Assembly: GCF_003070865.1 (NCBI RefSeq)
Contig: NZ_CP026948.1
Location: 310,001 to 374,000 of the forward strand
Reading direction: 5' to 3'
Source of the DNA: Corynebacterium liangguodongii
GTDB taxonomy: Bacteria; Actinomycetota; Actinomycetes; Mycobacteriales; Mycobacteriaceae
Length of the DNA: 64,000 nt
A program made the position numbers and the translations under genes. The notes beneath the pieces are model-generated. The model was not told the DNA's origin, did not search any database, and saw only the letters and a list, made by a program, of their open reading frames with translations. Of this stretch, positions 1 through 9,375 are shown one piece after another (the stretch's first letter is position 1; every line of letters starts with the position of its first letter).

Positions 1-114
1 AGCGTGACGGTGGTGCAGAAGACCTCAGGCGGCGGGCGCATCGTCAGCGTGGGTGCCCACCGCTACGCGCTCGGCGCGCAGGCGCTGCGCTCGATCACCG
101 TCAGCGCGGCATAA
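1..114 (+). CDS. feoA: FeoA family protein, C-terminal fragment (partial)
   Basis: Only the last 37 codons are in the window, open from base 1 and ending in TAA at 112-114. The visible peptide (RIVSVGAHRYALGAQAL, then a short hydrophobic strand) looks like the end of the small SH3-like FeoA domain, which assists the FeoB iron permease in the cytoplasm. The gene ends three bases before feoB, so the two are almost certainly co-transcribed. The fragment is too short for certainty; the call leans on position. Confidence 0.7.
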   Translation, partial: SVTVVQKTSGGGRIVSVGAHRYALGAQALRSITVSAA

Positions 115-117
115 GCG

Positions 118-2067
118 GTGGCGCGCAAGGTACTCACCGCGGCACCTTCCTGCCACGGTGCCGGATCCCCGCTCGATGCTGTTGCCGCGGGCGCGCCGGT
201 CGTCGCGCTCGTCGGCGCCCCGAACGCGGGGAAATCCACGCTCTTTAACGCGCTGACCGGCGCAAACGTGAAGATGGGTAACTGGCCGGGCACGTCCGTG
301 GAGGTGGCCCGCGGCTCGTGGCGCATCCCGGGCGGCCGCGCCCTTACCGTCTGCGACCTCCCGGGCAGCTATTCCCTCGACCCGGTCAGCCCCGACGAGG
401 AGCTCACCCGCGAGCTGCTCATCGGGCGGGACCCGGACGAGCGCCCCGATGTGGTGCTCGTCGCCGTCGACGCCGCCAACATCGCGCGCGGCCTCTACCT
501 CGCCGCGCAGGTGGCGGAGCACCCCTACCGGCTCATCGTCGTGTTGACGAAGAGCGACGTGGCGGCCGCGGGCGGGGTCGAATATGACGTCGATACGCTC
601 TCGCGCTCCCTCGGCCTGCCCGTGGTAGCGGTCGACCCGCGCCGCCGCGAACTGGCGGGCCTGGCCGAGGCGGTCACCGCCAGCCTTGAGCAACCTCCGC
701 GCACCGCCCGCGCCCTCCCCCCGGAATGCGGTGACGAGCTCGCGCGTGCCGACGCCCGCTTCGCCTGGGTCGATGCCGCAGTCTCCGCGGCGACCGTGCG
801 CAACGAACCCCGTGTCACGCTCACGGAGCGGGTCGACCGCCTCGCCCTGCACCCGGTCGCCGGCCCCCTCGTCTTCCTCTTCGCCATGTGGTGCGTCTTC
901 CAGGTCACCACCACCGTCGCGGCGCCCCTACAGGACGGCTTGGATGCCTTCTTCTCTGGACCGGTCTCCGCCGCCGCGGAGTCTGTGCTGCCCGACGTGG
1001 ACTGGCTGCGCGGCCTCGTCGTCGACGGGCTCATCGGCGGGGTCGGGATGGTGCTCACCTTTGTTCCGCTGATGGCCTTGATGTTTTTGTGTCTGGCCGT
1101 GCTCGAGGACTCCGGCTACATGGCGCGCGCGGCGGTCGTCGCCGATCGACTCATGCGCACCATCGGCCTGCCCGGCAAGGCGTTTATCCCGCTGATCGTG
1201 GGCTTTGGCTGCAACGTCCCGGCGATCTCGGCGACCCGCGTGCTCGCGGACCCGCGCCAGCGGCTCATGACGGCGCTGCTCGTGCCGTTTACCTCCTGCT
1301 CCGCGCGCCTGACCGTCTACGTCATGCTCGCGGCGACGTTTTTCCCCCGGCACTCCGGAACCGTCGTGTTTGCCATGTACGTCATCTCCATCCTCTTGGT
1401 CGTCGCCGCCGGCCTTGCCATGCGCACCACCCTGTGGCGCCGGATGGGATCCGATCCCCTGGTCATCGACCTGCCGACGTACCAGTGGCCGACCCCGCGG
1501 CTGGCGCTGACGGTGATGTGGGCGCGGCTGCGTGGCTTCCTTGAGACAGCTGGGAAGATCATCGTCGCCACTGTCGTTGTCGTGTGGGCCCTGCAGTCGA
1601 CCCCCGCGCAGCCCGGCGCGGCCTTCGGCGAGGTTGCCCCCGAGGATTCTGTCTACGGCTCGGTCGCCGGGGCGATCGCACCCGTCTTTGAGCCTGCGGG
1701 GTTCGGCTCGTGGTCCCTCACCGGCCCGCTCATCACCGGGTTCGTGGCCAAGGAAGCCGTGATCTCCAGCTGGGCGCAGACCTACTCGCTGGAGGATCCC
1801 TCCGGCCTGGCGGCCGCGGACCAGGGCTCCTCGGCGCTCGCTGCGCGGGTGCGCGAAGACTTCGCCGCGGCCTCCGGGGGCCACCCTATTGCCGCGGTGT
1901 GGGCGTTCATGGTCTTCCTCTTGGCGTATACGCCGTGCGTTGCCACGCTGGCCGCGCAGCGCCGCGAGATCGGGCTGCGCTGGACGCTGGCGGGGCTGTG
2001 CGCGCAGCTGGCAACGGCGTGGCTGCTGGCGGTCGCGGTGTTTAACGTGCTCAAGGTGGTGCTGTAG
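118..2067 (+). CDS. feoB: Ferrous iron transport protein B (GTPase-permease)
   Basis: Inner-membrane Fe(II) uptake permease with an N-terminal G-protein domain. Visible motifs are G1 GAPNAGKS at residues 33-40, G2 GNWPGTS around 54-60, G3 DLPG at 80-83 and a G4 variant TKSD at 144-147, where NKxD is usual. A multi-span membrane half starts near residue 250 and includes the conserved gate segment GFGCNVPAISATR. At 649 residues it has the usual length for actinobacterial FeoB. The start is GTG at 118, three bases after the feoA stop. A small FeoC-like gene follows, giving a feoABC operon. Such operons are commonly controlled by DtxR, but the promoter lies outside the window. Confidence 0.96.
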   Translation: MARKVLTAAPSCHGAGSPLDAVAAGAPVVALVGAPNAGKSTLFNALTGANVKMGNWPGTSVEVARGSWRIPGGRALTVCDLPGSYSLDPVSPDEELTRELLIGRDPDERPDVVLVAVDAANIARGLYLAAQVAEHPYRLIVVLTKSDVAAAGGVEYDVDTLSRSLGLPVVAVDPRRRELAGLAEAVTASLEQPPRTARALPPECGDELARADARFAWVDAAVSAATVRNEPRVTLTERVDRLALHPVAGPLVFLFAMWCVFQVTTTVAAPLQDGLDAFFSGPVSAAAESVLPDVDWLRGLVVDGLIGGVGMVLTFVPLMALMFLCLAVLEDSGYMARAAVVADRLMRTIGLPGKAFIPLIVGFGCNVPAISATRVLADPRQRLMTALLVPFTSCSARLTVYVMLAATFFPRHSGTVVFAMYVISILLVVAAGLAMRTTLWRRMGSDPLVIDLPTYQWPTPRLALTVMWARLRGFLETAGKIIVATVVVVWALQSTPAQPGAAFGEVAPEDSVYGSVAGAIAPVFEPAGFGSWSLTGPLITGFVAKEAVISSWAQTYSLEDPSGLAAADQGSSALAARVREDFAAASGGHPIAAVWAFMVFLLAYTPCVATLAAQRREIGLRWTLAGLCAQLATAWLLAVAVFNVLKVVL

Positions 2068-2076
2068 GTGGGGCCG

Positions 2077-2322
2077 ATGTCGCAGGTGATGGAGGCGATC
2101 CGCGGCGGGGCGCTCGGGCGCGAGGACATCGCGCGGCGCACGGGGCTTGAGCGCACGACTGTCGATGCCGTCATCGAGCGCCTCGAGGCGATGGGGCAGC
2201 TCACCCGCGAGCGCCTCGGTGCCTCCTGCCCGACGACCGGGTGCGGCTCGTGCTCTTCCAACGGGGCGTGCTCGCTGCAGCGCGGCCCGGTCTCGCTCGT
2301 GCTCGGCCGGCGCCCGGTCTAG
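2077..2322 (+). CDS. FeoC-like winged-helix protein with cysteine cluster
   Basis: An 81-residue protein directly after feoB. Its N-terminal half reads as a small winged helix (EDIARRTGLERTTVDAVIER), and four cysteines cluster near residues 50-64 (SCPTTGCGSCSSNGAC), the layout of FeoC-type regulators that bind an iron-sulfur cluster. I chose ATG 2077 because AGGTGG lies about 5 nt before it; GTG 2068, abutting the feoB stop, is an alternative. The likely role is control of FeoB stability or expression in response to iron. Assignment rests on position and the Cys pattern. Confidence 0.72.
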   Translation: MSQVMEAIRGGALGREDIARRTGLERTTVDAVIERLEAMGQLTRERLGASCPTTGCGSCSSNGACSLQRGPVSLVLGRRPV

Positions 2323-2325
2323 CCT
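2320..2325 (+). promoter_or_regulatory. Candidate -10 of menC (leaderless)
   Basis: TAGCCT fits the corynebacterial -10 pattern TANNNT and ends 8 nt before the menC ATG, so initiation would fall at or next to the start codon. There is no convincing -35. It overlaps the end of the feoC-like gene. Confidence 0.4.
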
Positions 2326-2333
2326 GGGCGAGT

Positions 2334-3284
2334 ATGAAGCCCACCCTCGACGACGTTGTGGAACGTTCCCATGTAGTCAGCCTGCCCATGGCGGTCCCGT
2401 TTCGCGGGGTGACGCAGCGCGAGGCGCTGCTCATCGAGGGCCCCGCCGGGTGGGGCGAATTCTCGCCGTTTCTCGAATACGGCCCGGCCGAGTCCGCCCA
2501 CTGGCTCGCCGCCGGGATCGAGGCCGCCTTCGAGGGCCTGCCTGAGGCCACCGGGTCCGTCGAGGTCAACGGCACCGTCCCGGCCGTGGAAGCGGGCGAG
2601 GTGGAGGCGGTGCTCGAGCGCTTCCCGGGGGTGCGCACGTTCAAGATCAAGGTTGCGCAGAAGGGGCAGTCGCTTGACGACGACCTCTCCCGCGTCGCCG
2701 CCGTACGCGCCCTGCGCCCGGATGCCCGTCTGCGCGTGGATGCTAACCGCGGCTGGAGCGTCGATCAGGCCGTGGAGGCTGCGCGCGCGCTGGGCGAGCT
2801 CGAATACATCGAGCAGCCCTGCGCCACGGCCGAGGAGCTCGCCGCGGTGCGCGCGCGGGTAGACACCCCGATCGCCGCCGACGAATCCATCCGCCGCGCC
2901 GCCGACCCGTACCGCGTGGCCGCCCTCGGCGCGGCGGATGTCGCCGTGGTAAAGGTCGCCCCGCTCGGTGGGGTGCGCCGCCTCGTGCGCATCAGCCACG
3001 AGCTCGGGCTCGACGTCACCGTGGCCAGCGCGCTGGATACGGCAGTGGGGATCAGCGCGGGGCTCGTTGCCGCTAAGCTCACCGGGTCGAGGGCCGCCGG
3101 GCTGGCCACCCAGCGCCTCTTCTCCGAGGACGTCTGTGCGCCGCGCCCCATCGTGGGCGGTGCCGTGGAGGTCGCCCCCGCAACCCCCGACCCCGAGCGC
3201 CTGCACTCCCTGCGCGCCCGGCGTGAGCGCCGCGACTGGTGGGTGCGCCGGGTGGGGGAGTGTTTCCCCTACCTAGAGGGGTAA
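2334..3284 (+). CDS. menC: o-Succinylbenzoate synthase
   Basis: Cytoplasmic enolase-superfamily enzyme that dehydrates SHCHC to o-succinylbenzoate in menaquinone synthesis. All expected active-site elements are visible in the 316-residue product: KxK at 104-106, metal ligands D136 (DANRGW), E160 (EYIEQP) and D183 (AADES), and the second catalytic lysine K207 (VVKVAP). ATG 2334 was chosen; an upstream extension would overlap the feoC-like gene and adds no conserved residues. A TAGCCT hexamer eight bases before this ATG suggests a leaderless transcript. menD and menG lie close downstream, so this is part of a dispersed men cluster. Confidence 0.93.
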   Translation: MKPTLDDVVERSHVVSLPMAVPFRGVTQREALLIEGPAGWGEFSPFLEYGPAESAHWLAAGIEAAFEGLPEATGSVEVNGTVPAVEAGEVEAVLERFPGVRTFKIKVAQKGQSLDDDLSRVAAVRALRPDARLRVDANRGWSVDQAVEAARALGELEYIEQPCATAEELAAVRARVDTPIAADESIRRAADPYRVAALGAADVAVVKVAPLGGVRRLVRISHELGLDVTVASALDTAVGISAGLVAAKLTGSRAAGLATQRLFSEDVCAPRPIVGGAVEVAPATPDPERLHSLRARRERRDWWVRRVGECFPYLEG

Positions 3285-3287
3285 AAT
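3282..3287 (+). promoter_or_regulatory. Candidate -10 of the DASS transporter gene (leaderless)
   Basis: TAAAAT ends 7 nt before the ATG at 3295 and directly follows the menC stop. There is no Shine-Dalgarno-like sequence between it and the ATG, which fits a leaderless mRNA. Confidence 0.5.
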
Positions 3288-3294
3288 CCAGCCT

Positions 3295-4845
3295 ATGGAT
3301 AGCTCTTTGGCAGGTTCTGAGGTGGCCGAGGCGGGGCAGTGGCGTCGCCAAGCAATAGGCCTCATCGCGGGTGTCGTCCTTGCAGGGGCGGTCTTCGCGC
3401 TCTTTCCGGCGGGGGCCGCCGACACAGTCGCCCAATCCACGGGCGCGAAAGAGGGCGCGGTGTACTCGGCGGGGGCGATGCGGGTCGTTGCCGCCACCAC
3501 GGTGCTCATGGCTGTGTGGTGGATGACGGAGGCGATCCCGCTAGCGGCCACGGCCTTGATCCCCATCGCGGTCTTCCCGCTCGCCGGGGTCGCGTCGTTT
3601 TCTGCGGTGGCCTCGCCGTATGCGTCGTCGACAATCTTTTTGTTCTTGGGTGGCTTCCTCATGGCGCTTGGCCTGCAGCGCTGGGACCTGCACCGTCGAT
3701 TGGCGCTCGCTGTCGTCGCTTTCGTAGGCACGAGCCCGAAGCGCATCATTTTAGGGTTCATGATCGCCACGGGGTTTATGTCCATGTGGGTCTCCAACAC
3801 AGCGACCGCCGTGGTCATGCTCCCCATCGGAGTCTCCGTGCTCGTGCTCACAGCTCAATCTGTCGGCGGGATGTCCAATCAGAAGCGCTTCGCCACAGCC
3901 TTGATGCTCGCCATCGCGTACTCGGCCTCGATCGGCTCTTTGGGCACGCTCATCGGCACGCCGCCGAATGCGCTGCTGGCCGGTTACATGAAGGAGGCCC
4001 ACGGCATCGACATCGGGTTCGGGCAGTGGATGCTCGTGGGCATGCCGGTGGCGATCGCGTTTACCGTTATCGCCTGGCTGGTCCTCATCACCGTGTTTAG
4101 GCCCGAGGTCGACGACATCCCGGGCGGGCGCGAGCTCATCCGCGACGAGATTGCCAAGCTGGGGAAGTGGACTTTTGCCCAGATCGCCGTCGGCGTGATC
4201 TTTGCGCTCGCCGCGCTCGCGTGGATTGTGGTTCCCCTGGTGCGAGACTACTTCGGCCTCGAGTTTCCCTACGACGACGCTGTCGTCGGCATCATCGCGG
4301 GACTGGCCATGTTCATCGTGCCCGTCAACGCATCTGGCGAGCGCATCATCACGTGGGAGACGGCCAGCGAGGTGCCGTGGGACGTGCTCATCCTCTTCGG
4401 CGGTGGGCTCTCCCTCTCCGCCATGTTCACCTCCACGGGGCTCTCTCTGTGGATCGGCGAGGCCGCGAAGAACCTCGCGGTGCTGCCGATCTTCCTGCTC
4501 ATCCTCGCCGTCTCCGCCCTCGTGCTCGGCCTCACCGAGCTGACTTCGAATACGGCGACGGCGGCAACCTTCCTGCCCATCATGGGCGGCGTGGCTGTCG
4601 GTATCGGTCTCACTGCCCAAGGTGAGGCCAACGTCTTGCTGCTGGCCATCCCCGTGGCGCTTGCGGCGACCTGCGCCTTCATGCTCCCCGTGGCAACGCC
4701 GCCGAACGCGATCGCCTACTCCTCCGGCTACGTCACAATGGGCGAGATGATCAAGGGCGGGATCTGGCTCAACCTCATCGCGCTCGTGCTCATCACGCTG
4801 GCGACGTATTTCCTTGCCGTCCCGGTGTTCGGCCTGGCGCTATAG
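3295..4845 (+). CDS. SLC13/DASS family sodium:dicarboxylate symporter
   Basis: A 516-residue polytopic inner-membrane protein. Two DASS signature stretches in the two halves of the fold are visible: SNTATAVVMLPIG in the N-terminal half and SNTATAATFLPI in the C-terminal half, the SNT substrate- and sodium-binding loops. The conserved IGTPPNALLAGY and VATPPNAIAYSSGY segments are also present. Family members import succinate, fumarate or malate with Na+. It starts ten bases after menC but has its own -10 candidate, so coupling to menC is uncertain. Exact substrate is not determinable from sequence. Confidence 0.92.
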   Translation: MDSSLAGSEVAEAGQWRRQAIGLIAGVVLAGAVFALFPAGAADTVAQSTGAKEGAVYSAGAMRVVAATTVLMAVWWMTEAIPLAATALIPIAVFPLAGVASFSAVASPYASSTIFLFLGGFLMALGLQRWDLHRRLALAVVAFVGTSPKRIILGFMIATGFMSMWVSNTATAVVMLPIGVSVLVLTAQSVGGMSNQKRFATALMLAIAYSASIGSLGTLIGTPPNALLAGYMKEAHGIDIGFGQWMLVGMPVAIAFTVIAWLVLITVFRPEVDDIPGGRELIRDEIAKLGKWTFAQIAVGVIFALAALAWIVVPLVRDYFGLEFPYDDAVVGIIAGLAMFIVPVNASGERIITWETASEVPWDVLILFGGGLSLSAMFTSTGLSLWIGEAAKNLAVLPIFLLILAVSALVLGLTELTSNTATAATFLPIMGGVAVGIGLTAQGEANVLLLAIPVALAATCAFMLPVATPPNAIAYSSGYVTMGEMIKGGIWLNLIALVLITLATYFLAVPVFGLAL

Positions 4846-4859
4846 CGGGCGCGGCAGGC

Positions 4860-4865
4860 TACGCT
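4860..4865 (+). promoter_or_regulatory. Candidate -10 of the 4873 membrane-protein gene (leaderless)
   Basis: TACGCT ends 7 nt before ATG 4873, again matching TANNNT with no room for a ribosome site. Confidence 0.4.
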
Positions 4866-4872
4866 ATTGCGC

Positions 4873-5373
4873 ATGCACCCACAGGACCCGACAGACCCCA
4901 ACAACGAGACGCGCCAATTCGGGCGCCAGCCCGAGCCGCCGCGTCGGCCACAGCAGTACTTCCCAGATCCTGAGCCCGAGCGTGAGCCTGCGCCCGAATA
5001 CGACTACAGCTATGCGCAACCCGAGCCCGCTGCGGGCCCGGTCCGCGAGGATCGCTCGAGTACGGCGGCCATTGCGCTGGGCCTCGTCGCCGCGCTGGCG
5101 ACCGCGGCTGCGGTGCTCATGATGTTTCTCTGGCGTGGGGCGGCCGAGGAAGCCAACAAACCGCCGCAGACGGTCACCGTGACCTCGACGGAGGTCAGCA
5201 CCACGACGGCCACGACGACGGCGAGCCGCGCGCCGGCGCTCCCGCGGGAGCTGCCCTCCGAGCTGCCGAGCGAGTTACCAAGCGAGCTGCCGAGCGAGGT
5301 CTCCGAGGTGATTCCGCCTGATGTGCGCGATGAGCTCGACGGCCTGCTGGAGAGCCTGCGCGGCGGCCAGTAA
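4873..5373 (+). CDS. Single-pass membrane protein with Pro/Glu-rich tail
   Basis: Unrecognised 166-residue protein. Residues 1-55 are hydrophilic and rich in Pro, Gln and Glu. One transmembrane helix follows (TAAIALGLVAALATAAAVLMMFLW), then a Thr/Ser-rich extracytoplasmic stretch, and then tandem LPSE units (LPSELPSELPSELPSE). The type II topology with a cytoplasmic disordered head is common among actinobacterial envelope proteins. ATG 4873 is chosen over an in-frame TTG two codons earlier. It ends ten bases before menD and may be co-transcribed with it. No function can be assigned. Confidence 0.7.
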   Translation: MHPQDPTDPNNETRQFGRQPEPPRRPQQYFPDPEPEREPAPEYDYSYAQPEPAAGPVREDRSSTAAIALGLVAALATAAAVLMMFLWRGAAEEANKPPQTVTVTSTEVSTTTATTTASRAPALPRELPSELPSELPSELPSEVSEVIPPDVRDELDGLLESLRGGQ

Positions 5374-5383
5374 GGTGGCGCAG

Positions 5384-6991
5384 ATGGACAGCATGGACGT
5401 AGCCACGCACGTGGTTGACCGGCTCGCTGCGCACGTCACCGATGTCGTGCTTAGCCCGGGCTCGCGCACATCGCCCCTGGCGTATGCGCTCTTTGCCCGC
5501 GAGGATATCCGGGTGCACGTGCGTATCGACGAACGCAGCGCGGCCTTTACCGCGCTGGGCATGGCTCGCGTGCAGCGCCGCCACGTCGCAGTGGTGATGA
5601 CGTCGGGCACCGCGGTGGCCAACGCCTACCCCGCCCTCATCGAGGCCTATATGTCCCACACCCCGCTCGCGGTGGTCAGCGCCGACCGCCCCGCGCGGCT
5701 CGTGGGCACGGGGGCGTCCCAGACGATCTGGCAGCAGGGAATCTTCGGGCGCTACGCCGCCACCCAGCAGGTCGATGCCCCCGGCGCCGAGATCTCGTTC
5801 GAGGCCGACCAGGTCCACATCAACGTCGCCCTCGACACCCCGCTGGTGCCGGACGAGCTGCCGGCACGGGTGGGTGCGCCGCGCCGCGTGGGTCCGGGGC
5901 GGTTGCAGCCGAGCCCCAGCATCGACCACGGCGTCGTGGAGGTCGACCTCGGGCGCGATACCCTCGTCGTCGCCGGCGACGAGGCCTGGGAGGTGCCGGG
6001 CCTCGAGCACGTGCCGACGATCGCGGAGCCCACCGCGCCGACCCCCTTCCACCAGGTGCACCCGCTGGCGGCGCGGTTTTTCGCCCAGCGGTCGGTGGCG
6101 GTGAGCCACGACGGCGGGGACTTCGCCGCAAACACCAAGCCGGAGCAGATCATCGTGGTCGGTCACCCCACCTTGCACCGCGATGTCATGGCCCTGCTGG
6201 CAGACCCGGACATCGAGGTCATCGGCCTCTCTCGCACGGAGACGTTTACCGGCGCCCCGAGCCGCCGCGGTACCCGGGTGAAGGTCTCCGGGCAGCCGAG
6301 CGATACGTGGGTGAAGATTTGCGACGCCGCGGGCGAGGTCGGCGCCGAAACGGTGCGAGGCGCGCTCGCCGAGGATGGCTTCGGGTTCACCGGACTCCAC
6401 GTCGCCGCGGCGGTCGGGGACACGCTCGGGGTGGGCGACACGCTGGTGCTGGGTGCGTCGAACCCGGTGCGCGACGCCAGCCTGGTGGGCCTTCCCTTCG
6501 ACGGCGTGACCACCCTGGCGGCGCGCGGGGCGGCGGGGATCGACGGCACGGTCTCGCAGGCGATCGGCGTCGCGCTGGCCACCCAGCGGCTCCACCCGGA
6601 CGAGGTCCGCGCCCCGCGGACGGTGGCCCTGGTGGGCGATGTCACGTTCCTGCACGACGCAGGCGGTCTGCTCATCGGCCCCGGCCAGGACGCCCCGAGC
6701 AACCTCACCATCGTTGTTGCCAACGACGACGGTGGCGGAATCTTCGAAACGCTCGAGGTCGGCGCGCCGGCGGTGCGCGGGGTGTTCGAGGAGGCCTTCG
6801 GCACGCCGCACGGCGCCGATATCGCATCCATCGCACGCGGCTACGGGGCGCACTACTCGCAGGCCCTAAGCCTGCGCGAGCTTATCGACGCCCTCTTGGA
6901 CGCCCAGGACGACCCACTGCCCGTCCGGATCATCGAGGCCCGCACCACCCGGGCGACCCGCCGCGCGTTGGCAGAGAGATTGGCCAGGTGA
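5384..6991 (+). CDS. menD: SEPHCHC synthase (menaquinone biosynthesis)
   Basis: Thiamine-diphosphate enzyme joining isochorismate and 2-oxoglutarate in menaquinone synthesis. The 535-residue protein begins with the MenD hallmark DVVLSPGSRTSPLAYAL, followed by the RIDERSAAFTALGMAR segment carrying the cofactor-activating Glu, and GTAVANAYPALIEA. The C-terminal VVANDDGGGIF matches the diphosphate/Mg-binding loop. ATG 5384 is preferred because AAGGTGG lies six bases upstream; GTG 5375 and ATG 5393 are in-frame alternatives. Its stop overlaps the start of the next gene (GTGA), indicating translational coupling. Confidence 0.95.
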   Translation: MDSMDVATHVVDRLAAHVTDVVLSPGSRTSPLAYALFAREDIRVHVRIDERSAAFTALGMARVQRRHVAVVMTSGTAVANAYPALIEAYMSHTPLAVVSADRPARLVGTGASQTIWQQGIFGRYAATQQVDAPGAEISFEADQVHINVALDTPLVPDELPARVGAPRRVGPGRLQPSPSIDHGVVEVDLGRDTLVVAGDEAWEVPGLEHVPTIAEPTAPTPFHQVHPLAARFFAQRSVAVSHDGGDFAANTKPEQIIVVGHPTLHRDVMALLADPDIEVIGLSRTETFTGAPSRRGTRVKVSGQPSDTWVKICDAAGEVGAETVRGALAEDGFGFTGLHVAAAVGDTLGVGDTLVLGASNPVRDASLVGLPFDGVTTLAARGAAGIDGTVSQAIGVALATQRLHPDEVRAPRTVALVGDVTFLHDAGGLLIGPGQDAPSNLTIVVANDDGGGIFETLEVGAPAVRGVFEEAFGTPHGADIASIARGYGAHYSQALSLRELIDALLDAQDDPLPVRIIEARTTRATRRALAERLAR

Positions 6992-7404
6992 GCGGGATCA
7001 ACTGGCGCCGCCGCCTCATCCAGCTCATCCTCGCCCTCTACGCCTGCGCCCTGCTCGGATCCGTTGCCATGGTGGCCGGCCCCGCGATCAACGACGCGAA
7101 GATCGCCGCGGCCCCCGGGCGCGGCATGGCCACGGTCACCCAGGTCGGCCTCCTGCGCACGTCGGTCGACTACCAGGACGAGCAGGGCCGGTACCATTCC
7201 CCGCGCGACGGCCTGCTCTACCCGACGGGGCTTGGGGAGGGGCAGCGGGTGTGGGTGACGTACGCGACGACGGACCCCGACGTGGTCAAGGTCGAGGGGC
7301 GCGGCTGGGGCCTGGCGGTCATCCCGGCGCTTTCGGTGGCCGCCGTGGCGACTCTGCTTGCCGCGGGCGCCTACGCTGCGGTGGTGCGCGTCACCAAGAA
7401 TTAA
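6988..7404 (+). CDS. DUF3592-type membrane protein
   Basis: A 138-residue protein starting with GTG 6988, overlapping the menD stop. A transmembrane helix lies near each end (about residues 8-30 and 110-132), with a small beta-rich middle domain (GMATVTQVGLLRTSVDYQDEQG, then RVWVTYATTDPDVVKVEG) as in DUF3592 proteins. The same gene sits between menD and the mannosyltransferase in other corynebacteria, so its place is conserved although its role is unknown. Confidence 0.75.
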   Translation: MSGINWRRRLIQLILALYACALLGSVAMVAGPAINDAKIAAAPGRGMATVTQVGLLRTSVDYQDEQGRYHSPRDGLLYPTGLGEGQRVWVTYATTDPDVVKVEGRGWGLAVIPALSVAAVATLLAAGAYAAVVRVTKN

Positions 7405-7449
7405 CCTGCATTTTATTCGCCGTCTCCCGGGGTGTGCGATGCTGGTCCC

Positions 7450-8658
7450 ATGCGTGTCGGAATCGTCGCGGAGTCTTTCCTGCCCAACGTCAACGGCGTG
7501 GTCAACTCGGTACTGAGGGTCCTCGAATACCTCAAGGAAGAGGGCCACGAGGCCATCGTCATCGCGCCGGGGGCCCGAGACTTCCAGGAGGAGGTACCGG
7601 ACTACCTCGGCTTCACCATCGTCCGTGTGCCCACGGTGATGATCCCGCTGGTCGATTCGCTGCCCATCGGCGTGCCCACCACGACCGTGACCGCCGCGCT
7701 GGCGGACTTCGAGCCGGACGTCATCCACCTCGCCAGCCCCTTCGTCCTCGGCGGCGCCGGGATGTTCGCCGCGCTCCAGCTCGGGGTGCCGGCCGTCGGG
7801 CTATTCCAAACCGACGTCGCGGGGTTTGCCACCCAGTACCACGCCGGGGTGCTCGCGAGCGTGGCGTGGGATTGGACCCGCAACATCCACAATAACTGCG
7901 AGCTCACCCTGGCGCCCTCCTCGGCGGCGATCCGGGACCTCGAGAGCCACGGCGTTGACAACGTGCGGCACTGGGGGAGAGGCGTCGATACGACGCTCTA
8001 CCACCCGCTGAAGCGCTCCGATACGCTGCGCCGGACGTGGGACCCGACGGGGCGCAAGAAGATCGTCGGGTTCGTCGGCCGCCTCGCCTCCGAAAAGAGC
8101 GTGCACCGCCTCGCGCCGCTGGTGACCGAGCCGGGCGTCCAGATCGTTGTTGTGGGCGACGGGCCCGAGCGCAAGGCCCTGCAAGAAGCGCTGCCCAACG
8201 CCGTATTCACGGGCGCGCTCTACGGCGACGACCTCGCGCGCGCCTACGCCAGCCTGGACCTGTTCGTCCACACGGGCGAGTTTGAAACGTTCTGCCAGAC
8301 GATCCAGGAGGCACAGGCCTCCGGCGTGCCCACGATCGGCCCCCGCGCCGGCGGGCCGATCGACCTGATCGAGGAGGGCTACAACGGCCTCCTCCTCGAT
8401 GTCGATACCTTTGAGCGCAACCTCGTGGACGCGGTGCGCTACCTTATCGACGACACCCGCCACGCCGAGCTTCGGGCCAACGCGCGCGAATCCGTGGCGA
8501 ACAAGACCTGGCGCGCCCTCTGCGAGCAGCTCATGGGCTACTACGCGGAGGCCATCGAAGGCTACGACCGCACCTCGATCCACATCTTCGGGCGCTCCAT
8601 CGCGCTGCCGGGGTGGGTGCGCCGGGCCCGCCGGAAGCGCGGGGCGAGAACTGCGTAG
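7450..8658 (+). CDS. mgtA: GT4-family mannosyltransferase (MgtA/PimB-like)
   Basis: GDP-mannose-dependent alpha-mannosyltransferase of the GT4 (GT-B) fold, about 402 residues. The N-terminus [17 protein letters not shown] is the glycine-rich acceptor-side loop. The donor half shows [11 protein letters not shown] and an EX7E element in [13 protein letters not shown] followed by [14 protein letters not shown]. In C. glutamicum the gene at this position (between menD and menG) encodes MgtA, once called PimB, which mannosylates a glucuronosyl-diacylglycerol in lipoglycan synthesis; I infer the same here. Start ATG 7450 matches the family N-terminus. The GATGCT six bases upstream could be an imperfect leaderless -10. 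Confidence 0.88.
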   Translation: MRVGIVAESFLPNVNGVVNSVLRVLEYLKEEGHEAIVIAPGARDFQEEVPDYLGFTIVRVPTVMIPLVDSLPIGVPTTTVTAALADFEPDVIHLASPFVLGGAGMFAALQLGVPAVGLFQTDVAGFATQYHAGVLASVAWDWTRNIHNNCELTLAPSSAAIRDLESHGVDNVRHWGRGVDTTLYHPLKRSDTLRRTWDPTGRKKIVGFVGRLASEKSVHRLAPLVTEPGVQIVVVGDGPERKALQEALPNAVFTGALYGDDLARAYASLDLFVHTGEFETFCQTIQEAQASGVPTIGPRAGGPIDLIEEGYNGLLLDVDTFERNLVDAVRYLIDDTRHAELRANARESVANKTWRALCEQLMGYYAEAIEGYDRTSIHIFGRSIALPGWVRRARRKRGARTA

Positions 8659-8661
8659 AGT
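8656..8661 (+). promoter_or_regulatory. Candidate -10 of menG (leaderless)
   Basis: TAGAGT ends 8 nt before ATG 8670, overlapping the end of the mannosyltransferase gene. The spacing matches the other leaderless candidates in this window. Confidence 0.5.
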
Positions 8662-8669
8662 TGTGCCTT

Positions 8670-9359
8670 ATGGCCAAGGCTGATCTGGAGAAAAAACCCT
8701 TCGACGTGGCGGGGATGTTCGACGACGTCGGCGAGAACTACGACCTCACCAACACCGTGCTCTCCTTCGGCTTGGACAAGTACTGGCGTCGGCGCACCAG
8801 GGAGCGCTTGGGGCTGAAACCCGGCGAGCTCGTGCTCGACCTCGCGGCAGGCACGGCCGTGTCCACCGAGGAGCTGGCCAAGTCCGGCGCGTGGGTGGTG
8901 GCGTGCGATTTCTCCCAAGGCATGCTCGCCGCGGGCAGGAGGCGCGCGGTGCCCAAGGTCGCCGGGGACGCCATGGCCCTGCCGTTCGCCGACGAGACCT
9001 TCGACGCCGTGACCATCTCCTACGGCCTGCGCAACGTCTACGACTTCCGCGCCGGGCTGCGAGAGATGGCGCGGGTGACCAAGCCGGGCGGGCGTCTCGT
9101 GGTCAACGAGTTCTCCACCCCGAACCTGCCGGGCTTTCGCGCACTCTACAAAAACTACCTGCCGCTCGCCCTGCCGGCGCTGGCGAAGGTGTTCTCCTCC
9201 AACCCCGAGGCGTACGACTACCTCGCTGAGTCGATCCGCGCCTGGCCCCACCAGGCGGAGCTCGCCCGCGAGATCAACCGCAACGGGTGGGAAGACGCCG
9301 GGTGGCAAGACCTCAGCGGCGGCATCGTGGCGCTGCACAGCGCGGTCAAGCCGGGCTAG
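8670..9359 (+). CDS. menG: Demethylmenaquinone methyltransferase
   Basis: Class I SAM-dependent methyltransferase of the UbiE/MenG family, 229 residues. It carries out the last step of menaquinone synthesis, C-methylation of demethylmenaquinone. Visible are the family N-terminus [21 protein letters not shown] motif [10 protein letters not shown], the [12 protein letters not shown] post-I segment and the [12 protein letters not shown] motif. ATG 8670 matches the family start. With menC and menD nearby, three menaquinone genes cluster within 7 kb. Confidence 0.93.
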   Translation: MAKADLEKKPFDVAGMFDDVGENYDLTNTVLSFGLDKYWRRRTRERLGLKPGELVLDLAAGTAVSTEELAKSGAWVVACDFSQGMLAAGRRRAVPKVAGDAMALPFADETFDAVTISYGLRNVYDFRAGLREMARVTKPGGRLVVNEFSTPNLPGFRALYKNYLPLALPALAKVFSSNPEAYDYLAESIRAWPHQAELAREINRNGWEDAGWQDLSGGIVALHSAVKPG

Positions 9360-9375
9360 CCGCACTCGCCGCTGC

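Noticed and set aside
5261..5310. CRISPR-like short repeats
   Set aside because: These are in-frame LPSE codon repeats in a coding sequence without unique spacers.
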